From assembly GCA_024180945.1 (NCBI GenBank), contig JAKSGN010000023.1:806001-870000 (forward strand): DNA of 64,000 bases, read 5' to 3'. The notes under the pieces are model-generated. The model did not search any database, had not been told where the DNA came from, and saw nothing but the letters and a program-made list of their open reading frames with translations. The position numbers and the translations under genes were made by a program. The DNA is from Macrophomina tecta. Lineage: Eukaryota; Ascomycota; Dothideomycetes; Botryosphaeriales; Botryosphaeriaceae. Positions 43,436 through 55,035 of the stretch are shown one piece after another. Every line of letters starts with the position of its first letter. Within the stretch, counting starts at the first letter, position 1.

Positions 43436-45252
43436 CTTACTACGATGATTATCTGGACACACTAGTCATCCGGACACCCCACCAAACCCAAGACGCGTCT
43501 TCGCGAAGATCAACAATGGCATCAACACAGAACCTCAAATCGCTCCAGAAAGAAGGTAGACTACTTCTTGCTAAACAGACCTTTCAGAAAAATGGAATTT
43601 CAAGTGTTCGTAAGGCTGCAACGTCGTACGATATTCCGAAGTCTACACTCCACGATCGACTCAATGGAGCAACACCTCAGAGAGCGTCTAATTCACAGAA
43701 ACGAAAGCTGCAACCATCTGAAGAGCAGGCTTTAATTAAGTGGATCCTTAGCCTCGATCGGCGAGGATTTCCTCCTCAGATAATCGACGTACGAAGAATG
43801 GCAAGACTCTTTACTCGCTGCACGTGGCCAAGATCCCTCACCTCAGCCAGTGGGTAAGAACTGGGTATCTCGCTTTATCAACAACCAGCCTAAGCTTAAA
43901 ACGAAATGGAATCGAAAATTCCATTCACGACGCGCCAAATTCGAGGACCCAGGCACGATTAACGCGTGGTTTACACGTGTCCAAGAAACGCGTCAGTCAT
44001 ACGGCATTCTCGACGACGATATCTACAATTTTGACGAGACAGGATTTATGATGGGGGTAATTGCGACATCTAAGGTCGTCACAAGCTCTGATACGACCGG
44101 TCGAGCAACTGCTGTGCAACCAGGGAACCGTGAGTGGACAACGGCAATCGAGGGCATCAACGCGTCTGGCTGGGCGATTCCGCCGTTCATCATCCTAGCA
44201 GGGAAGGTCCACCAATCAAACTGGTATCGAGAGCTGCCAGCCGATTGGGTAATTGCTGTAAGTGGCAATGGCTGGACGACGGACCAGCTTGGATTTGAAT
44301 GGATTAAGCACTTCAATACGCACACAGAGTCTTGCACTAAGGGAACCCACCGTCTACTCATCCTCGACGGCCATAGCAGCCATGCAACGCCTGAGTTCGA
44401 CCAATACTGCATTTCAAACAATATAATCACGCTCTGCATGCCTGCGCCAGCCGCTTGATGTAAGCTGTTTCTCGCCTCTCAAGCGCTCGTACGGTCAGGA
44501 GGTTCAAAGAAAGCGTCCGCCAAGGAATCCACCATATTGACAAAGATGACTTTCTCACAATATACCCGAAGGTGCGCCCATCAGTCTTTACGGATCAAAA
44601 TATTAGAAGTGGATTTCAAGCTACGGGGCTTATACCATATAACCCACAACGCGTCTTATCGTCGCTTACCGTCACCAAAACACCCTCCCCACCAGGCACA
44701 GCTAGCGGACAAGCACCTCAATGGACGTCGGAAACACCTCATACTCTAGCCTAGCTAGAGAAGCAGGCTCGGCTTATACGGGATCTCATCCAACGCCAAT
44801 CGCAGAGCCCGACAAGCCAGGCATTTAGTCAACTTGTAAAAGGATGTCAGATGGCGATGAATTCAGCTGTAATACTTGCAAGGGAGAATTCGGGGCTTCG
44901 TACAGCTCACCAACGGCGAAAACGAAAGCAGCAATACCGGCGAAGGTATATTGCACAGGGAGGCGCTCTGCAGGCTCAGCAGGGGCAGTTCTTGGTTCAC
45001 GGGATAGAAAATGGGGAGGAAGAGGCTGATCAACGGGAGGCGACAGCTGTACGACAACGTGCGCCGCCAACGTGCAGTAACTGTCATTTTCAAGGTCACA
45101 CAATGCGCCGGTGCCCTGAGATTCAACGAACGGTTAGATAGGAATTTTAATTGGATTTAAGGCGTTGTGGTGGAATATTTACGCGGTGACGCGTCTTGGG
45201 TTTGGTGGGGTGTCCGGATGACTGGTGTGTCCGGATGAGTGGTGAAACACGT
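43436..45252 (+). mobile_element. Pogo element E, copy 1 (left end damaged)
   Basis: Inverted twin of E2 (59728-61545). The right TIR ends GTGGTGAAACACGT at 45252, followed by TA. At the left, homology to E2 is perfect from about 43465 inward, but the last 16 bp of the TIR are replaced by unrelated sequence, with two C-to-T differences just inside. The TIRs contain the motif CATCCGGACAC twice in tandem. Confidence 0.85.
43516..45141 (+). pseudogene. Pogo transposase, copy E1 (frameshifts, deletion, stop)
   Basis: The N-terminal helix-turn-helix frame starts MASTQNLKSLQKEGR. A one-base insertion near 43803 shifts frame after IIDVRRMA. The next frame (43850-44458) has GKNWVSRFINNQPK, YNFDETGFMMG and LLILDGHSSHATPEF. 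A deletion of about 20 bp at about 44448 removes the HSSHLL segment before QPLDVSCF. A further shift lies near 44515 and a TAG near 44755. The tail keeps a zinc knuckle, CSNCHFQGHTMRRC. It cannot make a full transposase. Copy E2 carries exactly the same lesions. Confidence 0.88.
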
Positions 45253-45398
45253 TATAGGCAAGACGTTGTGCCGATCACCGTGTTTTCGAAAACTTGCTCG
45301 CCTGGGCCGTTTCCTGCCGTTGCGTGAAACGAAGCTGGTATATGCGTGTCCGCCGTCCACAATAACGTTGCCCGAGCCTTGATGTTGAGTTTCTAAGA

Positions 45399-46200
45399 TG
45401 GATGAAGGCACCCACAACGCCTCCATGCGGGCTCTGCCAGCTTCGCAATGGCTTACTACACTTGCCGTTATCCTTACAGCCGCTGCCTCGAGGTAGGAGC
45501 CTATCCACACTCATCGGGCGCGCCCTCCGCAGCCACGCTGCCCGTTGCATACAAGCTACGGGCGTGGTGCAGATTGGACGGAGGACCTCCTGGAGGGACG
45601 TTCAGAGCGACTCCGTGACGTCACCCGGATGGGAATACGAGCGTTTGAGGAGCTACACCGTGAGCTTATTCAACGAGGCTTGCAAGATGGCCGTCATATA
45701 AGGAGCCGTGAGAGGCTACTTATCTTCCTATACATCGTTAGCAACGGGCAAAGCTTTCGGCTAGCGGCTGTCGAGTTCAATCACTTAACCGAGCGAATAC
45801 ACGAAGCCTTCCACGAGGCGTTGAACCTCCTCTGTTACCTTCATAAGGACGTCGTCTTGCCGCCGCCTGATCGGACGCCTGATCGCATTACTGAAAACAC
45901 CAAGTACGCCGCCTTCTTTGCCGACTGCATTTGAGCCTTAGATGGGACGCATATACCGGTGGCGCTGGATCCCGGCGTGGAGCCAAAGCCTTGGAGGAAT
46001 CGTAAGAAGTTTCTATCAATGAACGTATTAGCCGCCTGCGACTTCAACCTTAACTTCACATACGTACTGCCTGGCTGGGAGGGCTCTGCGCCTGATGGCC
46101 GGGTGTTGAACGACGCCATACGCCGTGGTTTCAATGCGCCTCCTGGCCGCTACGATGACCTGACAAAAGTTCTCGCACGGTCGGCGAACGCAAGCGATCG
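45399..46200 (+). pseudogene. PIF/Harbinger-type transposase, truncated
   Basis: The frame at 45545-45934 (GIRAFEELHRELIQRG, HEAFHEALNLL, TKYAAFFADCI) continues after a TGA at about 45932 with ALDGTHIPVALDPG, PWRNRKKFLSMNVLAACDFN and TYVLPGWEGSAPDGRVLNDA. The Asp of ALDGTHI and of APDGRVL are the first two catalytic residues of the DDE_Tnp_4 family. The region with the final Glu is missing: homology stops near RRGFNAPPGRY, before pogo element C. A possible N-terminus is MDEGTHNASMRALPAS at 45399, in another frame. It is sandwiched between E1 (147 bp away) and C (about 80 bp away). Confidence 0.82.
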
Positions 46201-46280
46201 CTCCCACCCAACAAAGTCGCTGTTTCTCAACGCATGCTTTCTGCTGCTTATACAAAGTTGCTTAACTAATAGAATAACTA

Positions 46281-48108
46281 ACGTGGTTCACAAGCGAGTG
46301 ACACAAGCGAGTGACACACCCCACCAAGTTTACACACCTTTGCAGATAAATAGCTTAACACCACAACAAGTTACTGTGATATGTAGGATTATCTTGGACT
46401 ATTGACTATCATTACTTCTTCCTCGCACGTGCGGGAATTGTGTCCTGTCTTGCCGCAGCGCCCACAGCGCCTTTGCTGCGTCGTTCCCCCACCTACGCGC
46501 AACCTCTTTGCAGCCTTCTTACCCTCCTCATGCCCACCAGCGTCCTTAGCAGCAATCAATTCAGAGCCCTCCTCCCTTGTTAATATCCCTTGGTTCTGGA
46601 TATACTTCCTCTTGCGACTCCTACGCTTTGTTGCTGCCTCATTTGCCTTTCGAAGGTCTGCAATTTCATCGCGCAGTAACGCTGCTGAGTGCATCATTAT
46701 CTCAGCGCCTTTAGTAAGTCGATCAAGCGAATCAATAATCGAAGTAGGTGAAGAATCTTGATGCCTTCGAGTCCGATCGCGAATCAGAGTGGATTGAGAG
46801 CCTAGCTCACGGGCGTTGCTTGGTGTTTTGGACTCCCATAGGGTGGTGTCAGCGGCGGGGGGCGACGGCGTGCGAAGCTGCACATCAAGCTTAGATAACA
46901 CCGCCTCCGGGTCGAATGGGACTAACCCAGCGCCTCGGAAGCTTGAGCAGATGCTATTCTTTGTAAAAACCTTCTCAAAAGCCGCCTTAAAAGCAGGGAG
47001 GAACTCCAGCTTGGTGATGTGATTGATGCGGTTGCGCGCCAAGCCACAGATCTGGTCCCCATACGCGCGCTTCAACGGCGAGAAGCAGCCCATATCAAGC
47101 GGCTGCAGCAGGTGCGACGAGTGCGCAGGCATGCAAAGAGTAATAATATTACTCTCCTTGCAGATTTCCTGGAAATCGAGCGAGTTGTGGCTGCTGTGGC
47201 CGTCGATAATTAGCAGCCGATGCGTGCCCACGGTACGCGTCTATCGTATGCGCGTCGAAGTGCTTCAACCACGCGACTCCAAGCTCATCTGTTGTCCAGC
47301 CGTTCTCGCTGACCCCAATAACCCAGTCGCCAGGTATGGCGTTGTTCTCGTACCAGCTGGAGATGTGGTTCTGGCCAGCGAAGATGATGAAGGGTGGAAT
47401 CGCCCACCCAGCAGCGTTGATACCCTGCCTCACAGTGGTCCACTCGCGATTGCCTGGCTGGACAACCTTCTGCTTGCCATGCCTCTCTGAGCTTGTAACA
47501 ACAAGCTGCGACGAGATAACGCCCATCATAAAACCAGTTTCATCAAAGTTGTGTCTTTGTCCAGGATGCCGTACTTCGCCTTTATGGACTGTACAAGCTT
47601 GAACCAGTCGCTGATTACTCGCGAATCCTTCTTCAAGGCTCGCTGGTGATCATACGATCGACTCTGCTGAGTCTTGAGCTCAGGCGTACGCTTGATGAAG
47701 TTGTCTGGCCAGTTCTTGCCTACTGGCTCTCCACCACGCTCCTCCAGCAGTTTATTGGCCATATTTCGCACTGCCTCCTTTGTGGGCGGGAACCCTCTTG
47801 AATCTAGGTCAAGTATATGTTGGACAATCGCAAGTTCTTCAAACTTGGTGAGCTTCTTGCAGTTGGGCTCGCAATCGCGTCCCGCGGTCGTTCTGGCGCG
47901 TCGTCGGTTCAGCGTTTTGTGGGCGCACTTGAAGGTTGAAGCAGCGCGTCGTTCGCTCTGGATTTGATCTCGATTGATAGCTTTAATAGCTGGGGTTATC
48001 CTGCCTTCGTGGTAAATAGATTCAATGCTGGGTTGTTGCTGCATCGCGGTTAGTTGTTAACGCGTCGCGTGAACTTGGTGGGGTGTGTCACTCGCTTGTG
48101 AACCACGT
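46281..48108 (-). mobile_element. Pogo element C (1828 bp)
   Basis: Flanked by TA (46279-46280 and 48109-48110). The TIRs start ACGTGGTTCACAAGCGAGTG. The left end contains the ACAAGCGAGTGAC motif twice, the right end once. The transposase reads from the right end leftward (48044-46389). A TA duplication with complete TIRs indicates an insertion not yet eroded at its ends. Confidence 0.9.
46389..48044 (-). pseudogene. Pogo transposase of element C, two indels
   Basis: Three consecutive minus-strand frames. 48044-47526 holds the DNA-binding part (RAASTFKCAHKTLNRRRA, PVGKNWPDNFIKRTPELK). About 4 bases are missing near 47545, just before NFDETGFMMG. 47529-47149 continues (NREWTTVRQGINAAGWAIPP) until a shift near 47235. 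47231-46389 then gives HRLLIIDGHSSHNS, LLQPLDMGCFSPLKRAYG and an intact zinc knuckle CGRCGKTGHNSRTC. All three catalytic Asp are preserved. Only the two indels prevent translation, so this is a young inactive copy. Confidence 0.88.
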
Positions 48109-48404
48109 TATCTGATGGTCAATCAGATACTATTATCGCGCGTTGTGGAGCTATACGCGTATAAAGGCGTAGAAAGTTGATGAGGGTGACGGCTCGCTTG
48201 CCATCTACGTTAAGCTGCAAACACCAGTAATCCCGCATCCCCGTGCCCCGCACCTCAGGTCACCACCGCACCCGAGAAGCAACACTGAACCGGAGAAGAG
48301 CCACCGCATTGAAGAAGCATCGGGTGTCAACAGAAACAGGAGGAACCCAACGACAATCTTTTCGACCTAACCTGAAGCGCAAGACCCCTCGTACCGTTGG
48401 CACG
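48109..48404. other. Spacer and leader before the membrane-protein gene
   Basis: Between the end of element C and the ATG at 48405. It likely holds the promoter. No site is called. Confidence 0.3.
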
Positions 48405-50659
48405 ATGAGGACACCCAGCGCATGTCTTATACTGTTGACGGCTGGGGCTTGTGGCGTGGCTGCGAATGGTAATTCCCGCCAAATGGTTGTTTTGCCTTCG
48501 GCATTAATAACACAGCTACTGCAGAAGTGCTTTATGCCACGAGCGTTGATTCTGGCCGTATCCTGACGCCCCAAGATAATCGCAATGGCTGGGTTAATCC
48601 TGAAGACTTTACTCCTATGCCACAGTGCATCGCTCAGCAGGATCCATCCCCCTGGCTTAGTATCATGACGGGATGTACCGGCAGACGATGCATCCGCCAT
48701 TTCGGAGTCATCTGCACCCATCACCAATGGCTGACTCAGGCCAGCTGTCTGAGCACTGGGTTTTCTTCCGACGTCGTCAAAACGTATCTCCCATACTGCA
48801 GTAGATCGGTACTCGCCAAAGCACAGTTGTATCGGTGGATTCGCGGCATGACCGGTCGAACGTGGCTTGTTGATGTCGGCGACGCGAATGATGTGCAAAA
48901 CCTCTCCCCGGCCTCCCTGCCTGAAGGATATGCGGCAGTTAGCGTGACGCACAACGCACCAACATCTCTAACAGGCTCGGTCTCGGCTCTATCGATGGAA
49001 CCATTCCAACATGTAGTGGCTTCCTGCAGTTTCACAAGCACCACCCAGCATACCGGAAGGGCCGATCGACCTTGGGAATATCGTGAAGACCTACATTCCA
49101 TGGTCGCCCTGGATTTTGCAACCGTGGGTTACGATCTCACCCGGGGTAGCATCGGATATGGCGACTATTTTGACAAGAAATGCTTCTGCCGCGCCTTCAC
49201 TATAGACACCGAAAAGGAACCCTGTTCAGGACCAGGGCACTTGGAATGGACGCAGGAGCAGCTATGGATGAATGTCACCTGTGGGCTGACGTCCCTGCCC
49301 AGCAACTGGACGGATTCACTCAAAATTACAGGATTCGGTTATATCCCCATCGAAGACTGGCATTGGCCCACGTGTGTCATGGACATGCCAAAGCGGGTGA
49401 CCGGGCTTGTTCAACATCATTGCGCAACCGATGCTTGTGGGCTCGACTCTAGTGGCTACTGCAAAGTCAAGCGCACGGTGGACAGGGCTTGCATCTGCCG
49501 CAACATTAGCTTCGAAGCCTGCGGAGGTTCGTGCCACATTTTCGAGACCCGAATTGACTATCTAAAGTGGCTCCACGACCTTTGTGGCGATGTGCAGGAC
49601 TGGCACGGTCTCCCAGACAATTGGCGCCAATTAACCTCTCCCACCGTCCTCGACATGATTCCATGGCAATGGACCGTCAAACCATCCAACGAGTGGGGCA
49701 AATGTGCCACGAATGTGTGGAATCTCGGAAGCTTTGTCCTTGTCAATGTAGCAACCTTTCTTGCCGCATTACACGGTCGAGGAGCAGGAATCCTTCGATT
49801 CGCACCTCGCTTTCCACGGCCCCCGTACCCGTCGTCTTGGTTCTCCACGGGGATGTTAATCGCCACTCTCCAACTGCTAGCGAGCTGGGTCAACGCCGTT
49901 CTTATTAAGGGAACCCCTGGTTATGAAGGCATTCCCGGTACCCAATTGATCTTTCTCTGGTGCTCAATGCCTCGGCTCGCTTGGCTGACGTTTTTGCTGA
50001 TTGGTCTGCAACCCTTCGACGCAATAGACTTCTCTGCAGCCAAGTCTTGTCTGTTTGCGGAAGTCATCCTCCAGGCTTTATCAGCGTATTATATGGTTCT
50101 CACCGCCAATTATGGTCTCAAACACAACTTCTATTTTGGGAGGCTAGAAAGCGCGGAAGGAGGACAATCGGCAAAGCTCATGTATGCTGGAGCACTGTTG
50201 TGGCTTATAACCACTACCATGGCGTTCGCTTGGTCAATCCGGGTTACACGTCGGATGAATGGGGTGACTGGATCCGGATGTGACGATACACCAAAGCGGC
50301 AGGGAAGCAAACGCACAAGATCGGAAATTGCGGAGAAGCTAATGACAATGTTCGATGGAGCTTGCACATGGCTCGGGGAGAAGCTGGAAAACTATTGGAT
50401 GGACAAGATTAACGTGGAGGTGTTAGGAGAGGCATCGCTGATGGCTAGCGGGGAAAGAATTTACACGACGATGTATGGCACTCTCCCCGTTCAAAGCCAA
50501 GGTAACTTGAGCTTTCGAAAAGAACTGGCGAAGCTATATGCGGTCACAGCCATGATCATGCTCCTTCTTTGGTGTGCGCAGTGGCTCTTTTGGGGTGGTT
50601 TTATTGGCCTAAGTTCGGAAGAGTACGTATTCATGCATAGAATGTGGGCATGCAGCTAA
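48405..50659 (+). CDS. Secreted/multi-pass membrane protein of unknown function (735 residues)
   Basis: Exons 48405-48468 and 48516-50659 are joined across a 47-bp intron (GTAATT..CACAG). Splicing adds a signal peptide, MRTPSACLILLTAGACGVAA, to a frame that otherwise lacks an ATG. The outer part (about 22-385) is Cys- and Trp-rich, with clusters such as CFCRAF, CVMDMPK, HHCATDACGLDSSGYC and ACICRNISFEACGGSC, and N-glycosylation sites (NVTC, NWT, NIS). About six hydrophobic segments follow (FVLVNVATFLAALHG, MLIATLQLLASWVNAVLI, LIFLWCSMPRLAWLTFLL, AEVILQALSAYYMVLT, AGALLWLITTTMAFAW, AVTAMIMLLLWCAQWLFWGG) with a basic loop. It resembles a fungal cell-surface protein. I do not recognise the family. 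Confidence 0.78.
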
Positions 50660-51266
50660 CGGAACTTAGGTTTTGCCCCCCTAGGCTTGAACTCCTCACA
50701 GCTGTTTGGACCATCTTCTCATTGGCAGGCACTACTGTTTAGGGTGGCCCCAGAGGTTGTGCCGTCCTGGAAAGCGGCCGAGACGTCGTGGTGCCGGGAG
50801 CAGGACACGGACTCGAGTCCGAATGATTTACCGATGACAAAGTGCTACTCATCCAGGAGGAGCGGGCGTCGTCGTCAAAGCGTGTCAAGATGGCGGTGAG
50901 GCTGGTGGCGACGATGGTGGTTTCGAGGGCGGAGCAGAAGAGGCCTGGGCGGAAGAAGGCAGGTTTTTTTTTTTTTTTTTGAGCAAAGCGCACCTCAAAT
51001 TGGATACTACAATTGTGACGATGGCACTAATGTAGAAAGCATATGAAACGGGATTTCGACCTGCAGATAACTGTGTTACACACAACGATGAGGAGTTCGT
51101 ATACATTAGCATGTCAAGCGTCGAAACGAAGCACGTATTTGGTGAACTGGCTACCTTCATACCTCATAGCTTCCTGGACAATGCTGCCTGTACAAAGTTG
51201 GCGATTCATACGCTAGGTGGCCTCTCATTCCGATACTCATCCCGATATAAGTCTTCAGCAACAGAT
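50660..51266. other. No gene recognised
   Basis: Contains a T-tract at about 50966-50980. Only short frames. Confidence 0.3.
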
Positions 51267-52080
51267 CTACCGCTTCCTATCCTTCCCAATCTTCCCAAAC
51301 TTCTCCCGCCACCGCGCAACCTTGACGCTCTTCGGCACCATCCAAGGGTCGCGGTTCAGCTTCTTGACATCCGCCACCACATCCTCAGCAAGTGCGACAG
51401 CGCCAACACCGAGCCTTAACCCGTCGTTGCGCTCCAGCTCGCGTAGTAGGTCGCGCTGTGGCGCGACCGAGTCGAACCTGCTTCCAGGGCGGAAGAAGCA
51501 GTCAGTGTCGGCGGCGACGTCGGCGTCGGTGTCAGGGAATAGCTACATAGCAGCCTCATACATGCCGACGAAGGTAGCGATGATGGCGCGGTCGCCGTCG
51601 CGAAGTTCGTTGCGCAGTGTATCCGCGCCGCAGCCTTCAACGGAGATGCTGCCGGCGCTGAGGGCGATGTTGTTGCCTTGGCGCCATCGTGCCGCACGAG
51701 CATGTGGTCGAGGTGCACCTCGTCGCCGTGGCCGTCCAGGTAGAAGGGCATGAGGCCAGACGGGTAGGCGTCGTCGCGAGACTTGGCGTCGAGGACGACG
51801 GTGAGGCGGACCTTGACGTCGGGGTGGAGGATGCCGCTGTGCAGATGGATCAGCAGATGAGATGTAGTAATATGGCGAGCGGACTTTGCGCAAGTCGGCG
51901 TTGGGAAAGATGCCGCCACGCAGAACTAAGTCTGCATGGGTGTAGCGGCCCAGCGCCTGTCAACGATATGAATTCACAAGCTGACAGTGCCAAAGTCAAG
52001 CAGCCAGGCATCAGTGTCACGAAGGAATATGCTATCCTCCTTCACATCACCCATAGTAGAAGCCGGCCCGATCGTACAGG
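51267..52080 (-). pseudogene. Decayed gene of unknown family
   Basis: Coding-like minus-strand sequence is spread over several frames. From upstream: STMGDVKEDSIFLRDTDAWL; ALGRYTHADLVLRGGIFPNA; LHPDVKVRLTVVLDAKSRDD followed by YPSGLMPFYLDGHGDE; NNIALSAGSISVEGCGADTL; a TAG at about 51541; then PQRDLLRELERNDGLRLGVG and DVVADVKKLNRDPWMVPKSV, ending at 51267. The frame changes near 51850 and near 51685 and the stop show it is broken, although introns could explain some shifts. I do not recognise the protein. Confidence 0.4.
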
Positions 52081-52143
52081 ATGTCCGGTGTACCACGCAG
52101 GAGGCGCAACCGGAAAAATATCCTGTCCAAAAAACCCCCCTTC

Positions 52144-53130
52144 TTACCCGAACGCCCAAAACGTTGCCGCTCTCACCGAAGCCAAATGCTCCCTCCACCT
52201 CCCCTCCGCCTCCTCCTCCCTCTCCGCCTTCTCTACCCCCGAACGCATTACCGCCAACTCTACTCCCTGCGCCGGCGTCCTCAACCCCACCAACATGCCC
52301 TTCATCACCGTCCCCGCATTCCGACAAACCCTCCCATCCAGCCAATCCAGCACATCGAAGCACTCATGTAACAACACATCCTCAGCCGGCGGTATCAGCT
52401 TCCACGCATCGCGCAGCAGGCGCCGCTGGCAGGCCCGCATCTGCACGGCGAAAGCCTCCGCATCGCCCTGGCGGGCGCCGGCGCCGAGGGCGAGGAGATG
52501 AGTGCGGTCGGTATCATGCACGAGGGTGTCGAGCTGGGAGGTGGCAGTGAGCCATTCCATGAGTTCGAGGAAGAGGTGGGGGGGTGTGCAGTGGAGTAAG
52601 GTCAATCGAAGAACTGGAGGGGAGGGCACTGTTCGGGGCATGGGCGCGAAGACGGTCGAGAACGGCGGCGCGGAGCAGCACGGCGGCGCGATCAGGCGGG
52701 CCGGAGGAGTAGCCGAGGAAATGCGCGGCGGGAGTAATTCCGTCGCATCGATGGGCGTCCGCGGCTGGGCAGAGGCCGGCCGAGATGAGGTCTGAGTGTC
52801 CGCTTCGGTGTTGCCTTCATAGGGCGGCTTTGATATCTCCTTCTGCGGCGGTTGGCTGGCGTGATCCTTGCTCGAAACTTCTTCCCTGTCGGACAGAGCC
52901 TCCACGGCCTTGCGCTTCTGGCCGAGCATTGCCGTGGGAGGAATCCGCGGCGCCGTATCTCTGAACCGCATGCTCTCGCGCCGATCCGGAGTCATGGGCT
53001 CGACCTGCCAGAATAGAATCAGGTGAAGCTTGGGAGAGGGGATTTGCACGCCCAAACGGTCTTTGCTCATCCATATTGGCCGGTTGACCTGCACGGATAT
53101 CTTCACGGCAAGCTTATCGTCCGCAGGCAT
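52144..53130 (-). CDS. Hypothetical protein (328 residues)
   Basis: A single open frame with ATG at 53130 (MPADDKLAVKISVQVNRPIW). The first half is disordered and Pro/Ser-rich, with a possible nuclear signal (GQKRKAVE). The second half looks folded and helical (HLFLELMEWLTATSQLDTLV, CQRRLLRDAWKLIPPAEDVL, CFDVLDWLDGRVCRN, EKAEREEEAEGRWREHLASV). GC content is higher than in surrounding DNA. A GTAAG follows the last residues, so the true 3' end may include another exon. No family recognised. Confidence 0.5.
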   Translation of the reverse strand: MPADDKLAVKISVQVNRPIWMSKDRLGVQIPSPKLHLILFWQVEPMTPDRRESMRFRDTAPRIPPTAMLGQKRKAVEALSDREEVSSKDHASQPPQKEISKPPYEGNTEADTQTSSRPASAQPRTPIDATELLPPRISSATPPARLIAPPCCSAPPFSTVFAPMPRTVPSPPVLRLTLLHCTPPHLFLELMEWLTATSQLDTLVHDTDRTHLLALGAGARQGDAEAFAVQMRACQRRLLRDAWKLIPPAEDVLLHECFDVLDWLDGRVCRNAGTVMKGMLVGLRTPAQGVELAVMRSGVEKAEREEEAEGRWREHLASVRAATFWAFG

Positions 53131-53978
53131 CCGATGTGTTTATACTGCATATCTGTTCTGCAGTTCCATCGGATCAAATCGGGCTGATACCAGTCGCTCA
53201 AGCGCCGGGCCTTTGACAGGGACGTGCGGGACGAATTCGGACAGCATGATGCGTCATTCTCAAGGAAGCCTGCACATTGTAGATGTCATAGCAGTTTTAC
53301 AGCGGCAAAATCAAACCCCAGCATAGAAAAGTGCTGGGTACCCACCCACCCAGGCTTCAACGAGGATCGAGCTCTAAAAGCGTCCTTAACAATGCATGGG
53401 CTAGCCAAGTCTTTAGACGGGTAAACTGGCCCGCAAGAGGAGCAAGGCACGCATCGGACGAATTGGGGGGGGGGAAGGTGAAACACCAGGTAGTAGTACG
53501 CGACGGGCTCACTGGCCTTGCGGGGGAGCCGGTACGCGCCTTAACAACAGTGGCCCAGCGATACAGCGAGGCGAATAAATGACAAGATTAGCAGAGACGC
53601 GATCGACAAGCAGACACGTAAGAAAGAGCACGGCGTAGGCCAGACAAGCAGTAGCGAAACACCAAGCACCAGTATTGTGACAAGCAAAAAGACCTGTCCA
53701 CGCTTAGCAGCAGTGCAGTGAAGTGAAAACGACCGATAATATGGCTTGCGCTGAGGCGGGGTTGGGGAAAGGTGAGGCGACGGCGGTGCGGAGAGGGAGA
53801 GGTGGAGAGACGTAGAGCAAGCCTTGCGCGGTGATGCTTGACGCCAAGACCAACGCCCCACATCGGCTCCGAACGCGCTGTTTGTTGCCAGTTCTCCACC
53901 CCGCCTCGCCCGCAACGCATCATCATCATTACCATTGCCCAGTCTCGAAGCGCAGGCTGTCCTTCATCGCCACCCTCC

Positions 53979-55035
53979 ATGGCTTCGATGCCCGAAGATG
54001 CGCCGCCTTCGTCTCCGCCCTTGTTGTCGCGCCGCTCCCGCTCGTTCAGTCCGGCCCACAAGTCGCCCGCCGAAACTACATCGCGCAATCAGAACCTCAA
54101 ATACGCCATCACCGTTGTCAAGCAGCTTGACGACCCCGAAGCCGTGCGGCCAGCGGTCGATGCCGTTGGTGCCGCCGAGGATACAGCACTGCTCGAGGAC
54201 GTGGTGGATGGCTTCTACGCGAAGGCGCGGCGCCTAGACTTGACACGCGCGGTGGTAGAGGCGGATTACTGGCGGAGGACTTGCTGTGATGGAGACACTG
54301 GCGAAGGAACTGCTGTGCACCCGAGGATGGACTATGGAGCGGAGTATATGGTTGTCGGAGAGCGCGGTATGTATCTTCGACGGACAAGCACTGACACGGC
54401 CACATTGGTCGCCCAACCTGAAGCCAGAGCCACGTCCCGTGTCCCATACCCGTTCTTGTGCCGCAAAAGCCCCCGGTCGCTCAGGCACGCTCCGCTGTTG
54501 CCAACCCCTACGACACCGTCGTTCGGCCTCATGACATTGTCTCATTCTCCAAGCAAGCGCTTGGCGCCAGACCCTCTTGTTTGATCTCCAGGCCAGCGGC
54601 AACCTTGTCAGCGACCCCACCATCGCCGTCGGCTCAAAATCCCTGTATTTAGAAGTCGAAGCCAAGCCCGCGGTAACGGGTGCAGCCTGTACCGTCGGCG
54701 GCGCCTGCATGCTGAACTCGCTGCAACGGTTGTTCGAACAGTCGGCATCGGAGATTGACGACACGCCAAGTATCTCGCGCACTTGCCCCGTGTCGTTCTC
54801 CGTTTCCATATACAGCTCTCTGGTGGAATTCTGGGTATATTTCAGGAATTTTCCAGTGGAGACGTCAAAGCCGCGTGCGTATAGAGTCACTAAGATCGCT
54901 ATGTTTGACTGTGCTCTCGACTGGGACAATTGCGAGAGGATTCGTACGTATGCTGGTTGCCGTCCTTGGATGGGGTTTACGACAGCTGGAGCTATGGTGT
55001 TGCAAGCGATTGGAGATGTTCGCCGACAGGCTTGA
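53979..55035 (+). pseudogene. Coding-like region in two frames, unknown protein
   Basis: Plus-strand frame one starts MASMPEDAPPSSPP (ATG 53979) and reads NQNLKYAITVVKQLDDPEAV then LLEDVVDGFYAKARRLDLTR. Protein-like sequence resumes in another frame by 54577 with FDLQASGNLVSDPTIAVGSK, LYLEVEAKPAVTG and CERIRTYAGC, ending at 55035. The link between them (54350-54577) has no clear splice sites, so I treat it as one broken or mis-joined gene. GC-rich. Not recognised. Confidence 0.35.

Noticed and set aside
52119..52143. Possible 25-bp intron after the 52144-53130 frame (GTAAG..ACAG)
   Set aside because: Too short for a fungal intron, and the downstream frame stops soon.
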